NCBI GenBank assembly: GCA_963989245.1
Contig: OZ022349.1
Location: 2,243,786 to 2,307,785 of the forward strand
Direction of reading: 5' to 3'
Length of the DNA stretch: 64,000 bases
Source of the DNA: Nansenia antarctica
Taxonomy: Eukaryota > Chordata > Actinopteri > Argentiniformes > Microstomatidae
In this document: piece by piece, positions 22,813 through 34,737 of the stretch
How the letters are laid out: every line of letters begins with the position of its first letter
Position numbering within the stretch: the first letter of the stretch is position 1
Position numbers and translations under genes: made by a program
Notes under the pieces: generated by a model
What the model saw: the letters and a program-made list of their open reading frames with translations, nothing else
Database searches by the model: none
What the model was told of the DNA's origin: nothing

Positions 22813-23158
22813 AAGTCAGTCCATATGTAAAAAATCTAATAAAATCTAATAAAAATACAAACATTAAGATAACCAAAAGGGGATGAATAAAAGCATTAAC
22901 GTTTGACTACATTGATGAGAGGCACAGGACAGTGTAACGTTGCTGCCCACTCCTACAGCTCTTCTCTTCCTCACTGGTGATTAAGAGTCCCATCTGGACC
23001 TGTTCTCTCCCATGATGCTCTGCTCTCTAAAGGTCATTTCCTGTCATCCATGTTGGAGAGCGGACATGCTCGGCTGGTGAAGTACCATGTGTGAGGAGCT
23101 CTCCGTTCAAGGGCCTTTTCATCATCACTTGACTAAGAGAGTTGCCATGATACCCTCA

Positions 23159-23484
23159 TTAACACTAGAACAGCCGTGCCTTTTTACCTACTATAAGAGC
23201 CGCCTCGGGGATCAATGCTAGGCTGCTATTTACACACAACGACCACTAGTTGGCCACTTGTAAATTAGCCTGCTTCCTACACAGAAAAACTGCAAAATAG
23301 CTTTATACTAGCTTATCCTGATGTGATTTTTGAAAATGTAAGGATACTGGGTGGTGGAACGCACATATCTATGAAAAGTCACGAAAGGAGGGTCCTGAAA
23401 TTTGATCGAGTGCAAAGATATAACATTTTCTTTTACTGACAGTAAAAACTGTGAAATGACCCCTAAGGTCTGATTAAGTGTTAA
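23159..23484 (+). mobile_element. piggyBac-like MITE, complete
   Basis: Bounded by TTAA at 23159-23162 and 23481-23484. The left end is CACTAGAACAGCCGTGCC and the right end ...GATTAAGTG is a decayed inverted copy. TTAA target sites and the end sequence suggest a piggyBac-type non-autonomous element. Confidence 0.75.
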
Positions 23485-23872
23485 ACATGCTGAAATAGTC
23501 GGAAAAGGAAGATCTCAGGAAGGCTCCAACCTTGGCAGTGACACCTACACTTTTTAGTCTGAGGAAGTATCTCTGCCTCTTACAGAAGACACCCACAGAC
23601 AGCCTGTTGAATCGTGGGTAATCTGAGACAGGAAATGTGTGATGGCTCATTCCATGTCCGTTATTCTATTTTTAGAGCTCCAATTCTTTTATGAACATAA
23701 ACCTTAAACTTGTTATCTTGTGGTGTACATGTGGTTATTATGTGGGGGGTTTGTGGGGTCATTTCCATTGATGGTGTTTCAGTTTGGGGACACAGTGAAC
23801 CCTCTACACCCCTCTAAACGTCACCTACTGCCAATTACGAACATAGAGTAAAGTGCTGGAATAAAGTCTGTT
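23485..23872. other. Intergenic, no gene seen
   Basis: Single-copy-like sequence between the MITE and the SINE. Confidence 0.5.
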
Positions 23873-24102
23873 GAATGGTCTGACTTATATAGCGCCTTAT
23901 TCCAAAGTGCTTTACAACGGCCTCTCATTCACCCATTCACACACACATTCACACACCAATGGCGGCCAAGCTACCATGCAAGGCGCCGACCTGCTCATTG
24001 GGAGCAATTAGGGGTTTAGTGTCTTGCCCAAGGACACTTCGACATGTGGCCAGCTGGGGTTCGTACCGCCGATCTGCTGACCTTGCGGTCATTAGACGCC
24101 GG
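23873..24102 (-). mobile_element. SINE family A body, head expanded
   Basis: Minus-strand SINE with the tail at the left (ACTTATATAGCGCC) and the B box decayed (GGTTCGTACCGCC in plus). Its A-box head begins the array at 24103. Confidence 0.88.
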
Positions 24103-24667
24103 CTCTACCTCCTGAGACACAGCCTCTACCTCCTGAGACACAGCCTCTACCTCCTGAGACACAACCTCTACCTCCTGAGACACAGCCTCTACCTCCTGAG
24201 ACACAGCCTCTACCTCCACCAGCCTCTACCTCCTGAGACACAGCCTCTACCTCCTGAGACACAGCCTCTACCTCCTGAGACACAGCCTCTACCTCCTGAG
24301 ACACAGCCTCTACCTCCTGAGACACAGCCTCTACCTCCTGAGACACAGCCTCTACCTCCTGAGACACAGCCTCTACCTCCTGAGACACAACCTCTACTTC
24401 CTGAGACACAGCCTCTACCTCCTGAGACACAGCCTCTACCTCCTGAGACACAGCCTCTACCTCCTGAGACACAGCCTCTACCTCCTGAGACACAGCCTCT
24501 ACCTCCTGAGACACAGCCTCTACCTCCTGAGACACAGCCTCTACCTCCTGAGACACCGCCTCTACCTCCTGAGACACAGCCTCTACCTCCTGAGACACAG
24601 CCTCTACCTCCTGAGACACAGCCTCTACCTCCTGAGACACAGCCTCTACCTCCTGAGACACAGCCAC
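24103..24667 (-). repeat. 21-bp SINE-head minisatellite (about 27 units)
   Basis: About 27 very homogeneous 21-bp units continue the head of the SINE at 23873-24102, with one CTCCACCAG joint at 24213. Less diverged than the 4.1-5.7 kb array. Confidence 0.95.
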
Positions 24668-25632
24668 CACGCTGTTGAAGTGAGCTTCCGCAATACAAAG
24701 GCAGTGTTCCACAACCTCAGTGATGGCTGATGGGTAATTCACTGGTACACCTGCGACACAGATGTCCTGAAAACAAAACGGTCTCCTTCTACACGGTCGT
24801 AAGGAAATGGACCTGGACTGGGTTTGTTCAAATAGTACTGGTTGTTTTCTTGCCAGTACAGTAGTCAGCGTTTGATTGAGCCTGGCTGGAGTCCCAGATG
24901 GGCATGGTTCTTACTTCTGCACTATTCCATTGGGTCCATTGTTGCCAGACAAGTCTAAAATGTGTGTCTGAAGTCAACAGCCTAGGTCTGGAGGTCGGTC
25001 GCCAGCAGACCCATCCACCTGAAGCCCTGCTACACAGTTTCCATTTGCTCCTGAACATGCCGAGGGTCGTTTGTTATCGTACGGATGCAGGATATGAGGC
25101 TTGTCTGTCATGGCATCATTTAAGGCTGAATGGATTCACTTGATGTTCTTGTACCAAAACATGTTGTTGGTACATTCTGCGTGTGTGAGGTCCCAGCGGT
25201 CTGGATATGGGTCTTAGCTGAAGCTGCGTTCCAGGTAAGAGATAAACAGCAGATAATGACACTACTCAGTACTGCTTGAAGTCAAATGAAAAGGGTGCAA
25301 GTCATTTAATTTCACAATTCTGGTGTTTTTGGGTGGATAATCTTAAAGAGGCTGTTGTAGTTTTATATCAAATAGACTGAGAATTGAAATCTGTATCTTG
25401 AGGAACAAGTCATTGGCACGGTCTCCAGGCAGACTGAGTTGTTAGCTATGATTTCCCAGAATGTAGAGACACAGACTTCACTTCTCTGTCTATTTGATAT
25501 AAAACTACAACAAGGTGCCAGAAGAAAATTGAAGATAGCGGTACTCTGTTCCAGTATGTACCGGTCCAACACAAGCCCTGGCAACACCTTTGTGATCCTC
25601 TGCTTACGGTGGACAATCAAACCAGGACAACT
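24668..25632. other. Intergenic with a 24-bp inverted repeat
   Basis: GTTGTAGTTTTATATCAAATAGAC-type arm at 25354-25377 and its perfect complement at 25488-25511 could form a hairpin with a 110-nt loop. No gene supported. Confidence 0.55.
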
Positions 25633-25882
25633 GGGGAGGCTGTGGCTCAGGAGGTAGAGCCGGTGTCTAATGATCGCAAGGTTGGCGGTTCGAGCCCCGG
25701 CTGGCCACGTGTCTAGATGTCTAGGTTCAAGACACTGAACCCCAAATTGCTCCCAGTGAGCGGGCCGGCGCCTTGCATGGTAGCTTGCCGCCATTGGTGT
25801 GTGAATGTGTGTGTGAATGTGTGAATGAGAGGCTGTTGTAAAGTGCTTTGGAATAGGGTGCTATATAAGTGTAGTCCAGTTA
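25633..25882 (+). mobile_element. SINE family A, near full length
   Basis: Canonical A box TGGCTCAGGAGGTAGAG at the start, B box GGTTCGAGCCCC at about 25687-25698, and the 3' end GCTATATAAGTGTAGTCCAGTTA. Confidence 0.9.
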
Positions 25883-25909
25883 CCAATCTGTTTAGGGCAA
25901 CAGCCTGAC

Positions 25910-26010
25910 TTAACACTAAAACAGCCATGGTGTGTTCATTTGACCCCTGTGAGTAAAACAAAATGTATATCTTTGCACTTGATCAAATGTCAGATATGTA
26001 GAGGAAGCCC
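25910..26010 (+). mobile_element. piggyBac-like MITE end fragment
   Basis: TTAACACTAAAACAGCCATGG followed by interior resembling the far end of the 59841 copy (TTCATTTGACCCC). Confidence 0.5.
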
Positions 26011-26755
26011 TATCACTTTGCCCTACCTCGCTAACCCAACAAGAATCGGGACACCAATGCACATTTTCTGCTGCCTTTCCATTGCTTAACCCTTAACCCT
26101 TCTCTTCTGCTGGTTTTGGCGAACATGCAATTTGGGAACGCTAACTAATGTGTATAGGCCCGTGATAGCCAGGCCTGTGTTTTCAAAAGAGTTTTCTGTT
26201 TCATTCTTTATTTTTATTATTATTATTATTCCAGCAGTTTTTCTGGGCTGATGGAATGTTAAATTATTCCATTAGGAACTTGACCTTGAACAGAACGACC
26301 TGCGCTCATTATATCACGACTCTCATATCACCGTTACAATCAGCAATTACAGTGTAGAGAGAATACACATCTGTCTTTGCATAAACAAACATATACCGTA
26401 AATAATCTGTTTTTATTAAATCCACAGGACCCATTGGCAGGACTCCACCACCACCACTGTAGGTCTATGAGAGAGAGAAATGTTGTTATTGAAATAACAT
26501 ATAACAATCTATTTTCTTTGTCCAAACATTCAACATTGGACATGTTTAGAACAGCTGTGAAATCCAGTGTTTTAGAAGACTTTCGGATGACATGCATATT
26601 ATGTTTTCATCCGACAGATGATATTCGATACATTACCTCACCCTGTTAAACGTTATGACAACATTGTCAGTGTAGTATTGAGACGGTGGATGATGGTTTC
26701 AATGTCACCTTCACATCCTGGCTTGACACAGCCTGACATTCACTGCCCAGAGGGC
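26011..26755. other. Intergenic, no gene seen
   Basis: AT-rich sequence with a short (ATT)n at about 26215-26230. Confidence 0.5.
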
Positions 26756-26771
26756 CCGTGTGTGTGTGTGT

Positions 26772-26833
<62 letters not shown>
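26756..26833. repeat. (TG)n microsatellite
   Basis: About 78 bp, nearly pure TG. Confidence 0.97.
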
Positions 26834-26835
<2 letters not shown>

Positions 26836-26999
26836 ATGTGTGTTTGCTATGATACAAGTGCCAGACGATCACAAGTCAGTCTCTATCCTTCCTCCACCAT
26901 GCAACATACAGTCACAGTAGCTGGCCTCTACCATAGGACCATAGTTACTGTGCAAGACCCGGGACACATGAAGACATCTGCTGGAGTCCATGGAGGAAG

Positions 27000-27808
27000 G
27001 ACAGAGGGAAGGAGAGAGGGAAGGAGAGAGGGAAGGAGAGAGAGAAGGAGAGAGGGAAGGAGAGAGGGAAGGAGAGAGAGAAGCAGAGAGAAAAGGACAG
27101 AGAGAAGGAGAGAGGGAAGGAGAGAGAGAAGGAGACAGAGAGAGAGAAGGAGAGAGAGAAAAACAGAGAGACAGACAGAGAGACAGACAGAGAGAGAAGG
27201 AGAGAGAGAAGGAGAGAGAGAAGGAGAGAGAGAAGGACAGAGAGAAGGACAGAGAGAGAGAGAGAGAAGGACAGAGAAGGAGACAGAGAGAAGGAGAGAG
27301 AGAGAAGGACAGAGAGAAGGAGAGAGAGAAGGAGAGAGAGAAGGACAGAGAGAAGGAGAGAGAGAAGGAGAGAGAGAAGGAGAGAGAGAAGGACAGAGAG
27401 ACGGACAGAGAAGGATAGAGAGAAGGACAGAGAGAAGGAGAGAGAGAGAAGGAGAGAGAGAAGGACAGAGAAGGAGAGAGAGAGGGACAGAGAGAGAAGG
27501 AGAGAGATAAGGAGAGAGAGAGGAGAGAGAGAGAAGGACAGAGAGAAGGACAGAGAGAAGGAGAGAGAGAGAAGGAGAGAGAGAAGGAGAGAGAGAGGAG
27601 AGACAGAGAGAAGGACAGAGAGAGAAGGACAGAGAGGAGGAGAGAGAGAGGGACAGAGAGAGAAGGAGAGAGATAAGGAGAGAGAGAAGGAGATAGAGAG
27701 AAGGAGAGAGAGATAAGGAGAGAGAGAAGGAGAAAGAGAGAAGGACAGAGAGAGAAGGACAGAGAGAAGGAGAGAGAGAAGGAGACAGAGAGAAGGACAG
27801 AGAGAAGG
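27000..27808. repeat. GA-rich (GAGAGAAGGA)n tract, about 810 bp
   Basis: Imperfect 8-10-bp GAGAGAAGGA / GACAGAGAGAAG units. It produces 300-codon low-complexity frames on the minus strand. Purine-only on the plus strand, so it could form triplex DNA. Confidence 0.96.
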
Positions 27809-27877
27809 GCCACCTGGCTGAGTATTTGCTTTCGGTACTGTTGTCATCAGCACTATCTATATTATATTTTGGGGGAA

Positions 27878-28249
27878 GCAGGTAGCCTAGAGGTTAGAGA
27901 GGCAGGTAGCCTAGAGGTTAGAGAGGCAGGTAGTCTAGAGGTTAGAGAGGCAGGTAGCCTAGAGGTTAGAGAGGCAGGTAGTCTAGAGGTTAGAGAGGCA
28001 GGTAGCCTAGAGGTTAGAGAGGCAGGTAGTCTAGAGGTTAGAGAGGCAGGTAGTCTAGAGAGGCAGGTAGCCTAGAGGTTAGAGAGGCAGGTAGCCAAGA
28101 GGTTAGAGAGGCAGGTAGCCTAGAGGTTAGAGAGGCAGGTAGTCTAGAGGTTAGAGAGGCAGGTAGTCTAGAGAGGCAGGTAGCCTAGAGGTTAGAGAGG
28201 CAGGTAGCCAAGAGGTTAGAGAGGCAGGTAGCCTAGAGGTTAGAGAGGC
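27878..28249 (+). repeat. 24-bp minisatellite built from SINE family B A-box head, 16 units
   Basis: Sixteen units of GCAGGTAGCCTAGAGGTTAGAGAG, some with GTAGTC or GTAGCCA and two shortened to 17 bp. Each full unit holds TAGCCTAGAGG, a match to the pol III A box. Units 7-11 (from 28026) and 12-16 (from 28139) repeat the same variant order, a 113-bp higher-order duplication. The array leads directly into the SINE body. Confidence 0.95.
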
Positions 28250-28390
28250 CGGCAAGCAATCAGAAGGTCGCTGTTTCGATCCCCGCGCCTCAGGAGGGAG
28301 CTGGAAGGGAGCTTGTGACTGAAGGTTTGGGCTGGCATCATATCTAAGGTGCCTACCACTGCCATTGAATCTAATCTAAAAATCCAATTA
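28250..28390 (+). mobile_element. tRNA-derived SINE family B, body
   Basis: Continues from the last array unit with GCCGGCAAGCAATCAGAAGGTCGC, then a B box-like GTTTCGATCCCC, a CTCAGGAGGGAGCTGG body and a TCTAATCTAAAAATCC tail. Same family as 6469-6525. Confidence 0.75.
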
Positions 28391-28615
28391 TTGTATCGCT
28401 TCATAATCCTCCAATCTAACTTTTGCTGCTATAATGTGTCTTCTCCCCATCCCTGTTATCTAATATTTTTTTAGAGTAGCCACCCCATCCCATCTGGTGT
28501 AGCACACATGCTCAGCTATCTTCTACATGCTGTCACATGCCGGAGGACTTTGGGACTGCCAGTCAGCAGTCAGGAAAGCAGAGGCCAGTCCAGCACCTCT
28601 CTCTGCTGCCTGCTC

Positions 28616-28698
<83 letters not shown>

Positions 28699-28733
28699 AA
28701 TACTAACAATAATAATAATAATAATAATAATAC
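28616..28733. repeat. (AAT)n microsatellite at a LINE 3' end
   Basis: About 118 bp of AAT with ACTAATACTAACAAT interruptions, directly abutting the LINE tail. Confidence 0.97.
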
Positions 28734-29025
28734 ATTAGACTTATATAGAGCGCTTTTCTAGACACTCAAAGACGCTTTACAAACTGAAGAAATCGAGTAG
28801 TAATAATAAAAAGAAACAAAAAGGTAAATAGAAGAAGGTATAAGGGCCTAATGAAGGTAGTGCTGGTGACACATGGGAAGGGGAGGGGGAGAGGGTTAAC
28901 TGGTGAAGGCGAGCTTAAAGAGGTGGGTTTTGAGGGCCTGTTTAAATGTTGGCAGGGTGTTGGCCTGTCTGATGTGGTTGGGGAGGGCGTTCCAGAGGGA
29001 CGGGGCTGCGGCTGAAAAGGCCCCA
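28734..29025 (-). mobile_element. 5'-truncated LINE 3' end
   Basis: Minus-strand coding of a LWNALPNHIRQANTLPTFKQ-type segment (about 28915-29015), then the 3' tail with AAGCGCTCTATATAAGTCTAATGT and the (ATT)n tract. This motif is the usual C-terminus of fish L2/Rex-type LINE ORF2. Confidence 0.75.
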
Positions 29026-29089
29026 TCACCCCAGGTCCGGAGCTTGGTCCGGACCTGTTCTCAGACATGTTCATGTTCTCACACACCCT

Positions 29090-30085
29090 AGACCCATATC
29101 ACCTGTAGACATCTCACACACCCCCCCTAGACCCATCTCACCTGTGGACATCTCACACCACCCTCCCTATAGACCCATCTCACCTGTAGACATGTCACAC
29201 CCCCCTAGACCCATCTCACCTGTAGACATCTCACACACTCCGAGACCCATCTCACCTGGAGACATCTCACACACCTCTAGACCCATCTCACCTGTAGACA
29301 TCTCACACACCTCTAGACCCATCTCACCTGTAGACATCTCACACACACCTAGACCCATCTCACCTGTAGACATCTCACACACACCTAGACCCATCTCACC
29401 TGTAGACATCTCACACTCCCCTAGACCCATCTCACCTGTAGACATCTCACACCCCCCTAGACCCATCTCACCTGTGGACATCTCACACACACCTAGACCC
29501 ATCTCACCTGTGGACATCTCACACACACCTAGACCCATCTCACCTGTAGACATCTCACACACACCTAGACCCATCTCACCTGTAGACATCTCACACTCCC
29601 CTAGACCCATCTCACCTGTAGACATCTCACACCCCCCTAGACCCATCTCACCTGTGGACATCTCACACACTCTCCTAGACCCATCTCACCTGTGGACATC
29701 TCACACACACCTAGACCCATCTCACCTGTGGACATCTCACACCACCCTCCCTATAGACCCATCTCACCTGTAGACATCTCACACACACACCTAGACCCAT
29801 CTCACCTGTGGACATCTCACACCCCCCTAGTCCCATCTCACCTGTGGACATCTCACACACACACACCTAGACCCATCTCACCTGTGGACATCTCACCCCC
29901 CCCTAGTCCCATCTCACCTGTGGACATCTCACACACACCCCTAGACCCATCTCACCTGTAGACATCTCACACACTCCCCTAGACCCATCTCACCTGTAGA
30001 CATCTCACACACACACCTAGTCCCATCTCACCTGTGGACATCTCACACACACACACCTAGACCCATCTCACCTGTAGACATCTCA
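29090..30085. repeat. 36-bp minisatellite, about 27-28 units
   Basis: Units contain TAGACCCATCTCACCTGT(A/G)GACATCTCACAC and a variable CA/C linker. The unit is mostly 36 bp, so a 12-residue translation (ISPVDISHTPRP) repeats. The linker length varies, which breaks frame, so I read it as non-coding. Confidence 0.95.
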
Positions 30086-31262
30086 GTTTCCCTCTTCTGG
30101 CTTTCTTTGACCTTCTCTCCTCTTTTGACCTTTGACCTCACCCTTCTTCACTCTCCTCCAGCTCATTAGGCAGCTTGACCGTGGCTGTGTATCAAAATGC
30201 TGTTCTTGGATAGAGTGTATACCAAGAGAGAAGAGAGAGATCTCTTCAGGCTACACCTTAGCTGCTCCTCCTGAGACATCTACTAGCCCCCAGCACTGCG
30301 TCTCCTGAGACACCTGCTTTCCCCTCTACTATGCCTCCTAAGACTTGTACTGCCCCCCCTGTACTGTCTTTCCGGTGTCTTATTCATTTTTAAAAGACTG
30401 CCAGTGGCGCCGGGCCTGAGCTAGCGTACGCCTCCTGCTAGGACTGGTGTATTGATGATTCACGTCCTTAGTCAAATATATTGGTTTTAAGTCGCTTTGG
30501 AATAAATGCCAAAAATCTCAAATGTAAACAGGGAGAGAGGGCATGTCAGCAGAGCATAGGCTGGAGTCGAACCCATGCCGACATGGGTATATGTGTGCAC
30601 TGTAGACCACGGTGCCAGACCACTGGAGCACCCCAGGCCACGTTCATTATAAACATATTTTAAAGATTTTAGAATCCTTCAAGGTTCAGTGCCCTTTACA
30701 ACATGTATATACAGTATATATATATATAATATCCCCCCAGACTCAGTTTGCATATATACACGTTGTCACTGCCAGAGGTGTTCTAGAGGAATGGACCGTT
30801 TCTGTCTCTGGTGACTGGCTGCCTCTTAGAATCGTGTGTGTATGCAGAAACACAGCAGCTAATGTCAGCAACATTTCATGTCTATTTCGGGGGTGTAATA
30901 TATGAGGGAGGATGTTGTTGCTTGGATATTTGAACATAAATTTGTTGTGGTGGCCACTGGCCAGAGGTGGCAGATTTCCAATAAACTAACGGACCTGCTC
31001 CTTTAAAGGTCAGGCACGTGGCTTTGAAATGGCTTTAAAGTTTAAACTAGCGCTAAATGGCAGTGATCATGAATGAAATCACACGATGAGTCATTCTCGT
31101 TGAAGAGCACTGTTTTCATTTCAAACAAAGCACTTTCTTTTAATCGGGCATTGAGGTTGAGCACCAGCCTTTATGTACCTATGTTAAGTTTGTTTGTTGT
31201 TTGTTTAAGAATATGCACCTGTTTTCTGTGTTTAGAAATCATAGCATTATGTTTGTCCTATC
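30086..31262. other. Intergenic, no gene seen
   Basis: Contains a decayed SINE/LINE tail (30483-30527) and a TA-rich run at about 30712-30730. No supported gene. Confidence 0.5.
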
Positions 31263-31270
31263 ATTATAGC

Positions 31271-31583
31271 CAGTACTCAAGTTGTAAAAGAAAATCAGGG
31301 GGGGGGGGTGGTGGATTTTATCATATGGGGACAGTTTTAGCATCCCCACAGCGTCAGTGACTTGGTGGTAAAAATGTCATTGCATGTGTGCGTGCCCCCT
31401 CCCTCGCCCACAGTATTTTACTCAATATGCGCAAAACTAAATGTCGAAATAGCAGTAATACCACGTTCACTGATAAAATGACATAAGGGATGGAAAGGGG
31501 GGATGGCAGTTTTAGAAGGGGGATGATTTTGACTGTTCTTATTTCAGGGGGGGGGATGCCACCCCCCCTCAACTGGAGTGCTG
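31271..31583 (+). mobile_element. hAT MITE (CAGTACTC family), copy 2
   Basis: Ends CAGTACTCAAGTTG and CAACTGGAGTGCTG, flanked by the perfect 8-bp duplication ATTATAGC (31263-31270, 31584-31591). No coding capacity. Confidence 0.93.
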
Positions 31584-31591
31584 ATTATAGC

Positions 31592-33874
31592 CAAGGAAGG
31601 ATGACATGATGGACATAAATGATTTGTGAATGGGAATAAGACCAGAAGAGGCAGCCAGACACTTTCCTGGATACGAGTCTGTCTTCTTCTTCTGTGGTCT
31701 GACAGTCCAGACTGACGTCCCCTTCAGGCTCAAGCAGGAGAACTTGGCCATAACACCAGAAGATGCAGCAGAACTGTTATCTATATGGGTGCATGCTCTC
31801 TGCGTTTATCATACAGGTGCCCCTGTCTGCTCCTGGAAAACAACCTGATTTAAATCTCTCGGTGGCAGTAAATATATTACGCGGGGGAAGTGACTTAGCA
31901 TCCATCTGTTAGGCCATATCCGTTTAGCGCCGTAATAGGCTGAGAGGGTCGGCGCTCTTTTCCTGGCACTATAAATAACAACAGGTAGCGATTGCTTCCA
32001 CTCTCCCGCCACAACATTCTGAGATGTTCGGGAACAGGTTTGTTTGATGACATATTCCCGTCACAGTTAAATACAGTCATGTACTAGATGATATTCATGT
32101 GTAACTGCTGGAAGTTGAAATGAAAATGCTGCCTGCTGCTTTCAGAGTAATCCCAGTATTTTCAGGAAATGTGTTTCATCTCGTCTGACAAGAGGTGAGA
32201 GAAATATGTCACACAGTCTGATCGTTTGGTCCGCATGTTGGCAACCAATCAAAATGTTCAGACTTTCCTTTTGAAACACGGAACTACGTTTCAACGTTGT
32301 TGAGAATCACAACATAAACTCACAAGTCGAGCCAAACTACTGCAAGGCAATGGATTGGGTGAGTAATCCCCACTGCTACCTAGTTAACTAGAACACTACT
32401 TTACATTGTTAGCAGGCTCACAAAACAAGCTGTTAGTCGACTAGCGATGTGTCGTTGATTTTCAACAACATGGAAATGTATTCGCATTTTTCCTATCATT
32501 ACATCAGATCCCGACATGAGGACCAAAGTATTAGAATGTGTCACATATACTTATTTTTTTAAAGTAACATTTTTACATTCACATATTTTCAATACTATCT
32601 CTCGCTGATTCAATACATTGTGAATATTGTGGGCCTTCTTAACAAACCAAGTTAGGCTACTAGTAATCTAGCGACTTTCCACAGCTTCTGTCTTGACAAA
32701 TGCCACTTCCAATACTCGTCCTCATGTCTCTCAGCCATAACAGTGTCAAGGTCCAATCTGAGCGCTTCATGAGATCACAGCCAGACACAACCCCCCAGGC
32801 TCCCCGTCTAACCATCAGAGAACAAACGTGACGTATTGCTCTTGTTCCTGCTCATATTCATACAGTATCCACTTTCTCCATCTTGCATCATCCCCTGATT
32901 GTGTCTGACCCGACCAGACCAACGCACTCCAGCACCCTCCAACTCCCTGGAGAAATCAAACAGGCCCAAACCCTAATCTAATCTAAACTAAAAACCTTCA
33001 TGTTTTGCAACAGTTAGGCCTATGATTAAACACTAACACTTCCATCCTATGTCTTTTTATTCATTTTTATCCATTATCTTATTCATTATCTTATTACATT
33101 TGTATATATATATACTGTATATATTTCTCATAAACTTCTAAATCCTTTTTGGGTACTACAAGAAGATATGACACATTTGAATGCCATTTGAATTGTCAGT
33201 TGAAAATATTGGCCTAATTAATCTGACAATCTTATCAAAAGGCCTTTCTTTCCATATCATAATTCTAAGCGAAAAGTAAAACAAATTAACTTTTTTTTCC
33301 TGAGATGTTGCGTAAACCGTTTGGCTGGCTTTGGAAGGATAAACTAGCTGACCTGAGCATTTAGCTCCAGAGAAGTCCACTGCTGCCAGCGTTAATTAGT
33401 CCATCTGTACTCCCAAATAAGGCCTATTCACTCTGCCCGTCTCTGCTCGGTTTCCACAGAGACCAGGGAGGCCTGTGTCAGCGTGGGCGGCCGAGCCTTT
33501 CACTGGTGAAACATCACACAAAGAACATCGTTTACAAGACGTTAGCATAGTTAGCGTAGCCCTCGCTTCTCCATGGAGTCCCACCGTACACACTGGGTCA
33601 TCTGAAGGTGAGTGAAAAGATGGATGGTGAAATAAATTAAAATTCGATCAAGAAGATAAAATAAAATCAGAGAAGAGAAAAAGCTTCTGTCTCCCCAGTG
33701 CATCACCAGCCCATAATGATACAGGAAGTCCTGACAGGAAGTCCTGTTTAGCAGGTGTGTGCTCATAAGAACAGAACCTCTCTCTGATCAGAACATGTGA
33801 CAGGGTCTGGTGGAAAAAGTAGGGCACGGTAATTGTTCAGTTTTTCCCAGATTATTACTGATCGTAAGCTTTCA
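31592..33874. other. Intergenic; one weak coding-like frame and a dispersed duplication
   Basis: A 72-codon plus-strand frame (31630-31848) encodes a non-repetitive peptide (FPGYESVFFFCGLTVQTD...) that I do not recognise; it could be chance. 32300-32410 is repeated at 36284-36405. TA-rich runs occur at about 33100-33125. Otherwise nothing. Confidence 0.4.
32300..32410. repeat. Dispersed duplicate, copy 1
   Basis: GAGAATCACAACATAAACTC ... GGATTGGGTGAGTAATCC ... TTAGCAGGCTCACAA is matched with about 90% identity at 36284-36405. Confidence 0.8.
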
Positions 33875-34170
33875 AATGGTAAATGGACTGCACTTATAGC
33901 GCCGTTATCCAAAGCGCTTTACAACGGCCTCTCATTCACCCATTCACACACACATTCACACACCAATGGCGAGGTAGGCAAGCTACCATGCAAGGCGCCG
34001 GCCCGCTCACTGGGAGCAATTTGGGGTTCAGTGTCTTGCCCAAGGACACTTCGACATGTGGCCAGCCGGGGCTCGAACCGCCGATCTGCCGACCTTGCGA
34101 TCATTAGACGGCGGCTCTACCTCCTGAGACACAGCCTCTACCTCCTGAGACACAGCCGACAGCCGCCCCA
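33875..34170 (-). mobile_element. SINE family A, full length with a two-unit head
   Basis: Complete minus-strand copy from tail (AATGGTAAATGGACTGC at left) to head. The B box is GGTTCGAGCCCC in reverse complement at about 34068-34079. The 21-bp head unit is present twice (34114-34156), an apparent first step of array growth. Confidence 0.92.
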
Positions 34171-34594
34171 AATGACGTGCCAAGTATTGACATCTGGAAA
34201 TAGATTAGAAAAGAAGTTGGTACACCTCAAACCAAATCCCAGAGAATCTGGCTCTGAATCAAAACATAAGCAAAACAGCTGCTAGCCTAGTAGCTATAAT
34301 CAGCTATGCTGAAAACACATAACTACACATAATTAGAGGATCACACAGTCCTTGCTTTTGAACACGTCCTAAAACCTACGTTTGTTTACAAGCCATGTTT
34401 ACCCAGTAGCCTTCGGCAGACTATACAGTATTTAGTGATCCTAAAACTGTTGTTTGTTATATTGATTAGGCTCTTCAACACGCAAAAAAACAGAAAAACA
34501 TGTATTTCGTTTTTTTATTTTTTTTATACTGTTACTGCTAAATGGAAGGTTGCCAAATTGAATGGAAGTGGGGTAAAGATTTACCTATACACAC
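34171..34594. other. Intergenic, no gene seen
   Basis: AT-rich; T-rich run at about 34510-34527. Confidence 0.5.
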
Positions 34595-34737
34595 AACTCC
34601 AGACAGATTATTCTAGAAATGATATATGATGATGTATGGTGTCTGATCACAATCATTTCATGATTTAATGATTTACTGATTGTGATCAGACACCATACAT
34701 CACCATACATCATTCCTGGCACGATCTGTCTGGAGTT
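34595..34737. repeat. Foldback hairpin
   Basis: Inner arms 34630-34655 and 34677-34702 are perfect 26-nt complements. Outer arms 34595-34608 and 34724-34737 (AACTCCAGACAGAT) are also complementary. Likely a small foldback element. Confidence 0.85.

Noticed and set aside
26758..27853. 250-314-codon frames rich in REGER or LSFSLS
   Set aside because: Purine microsatellite translated in different frames.
29144..29961. 209-codon proline-rich repetitive protein
   Set aside because: 36-bp minisatellite; linker length changes break the frame and there is no unique flanking coding sequence.
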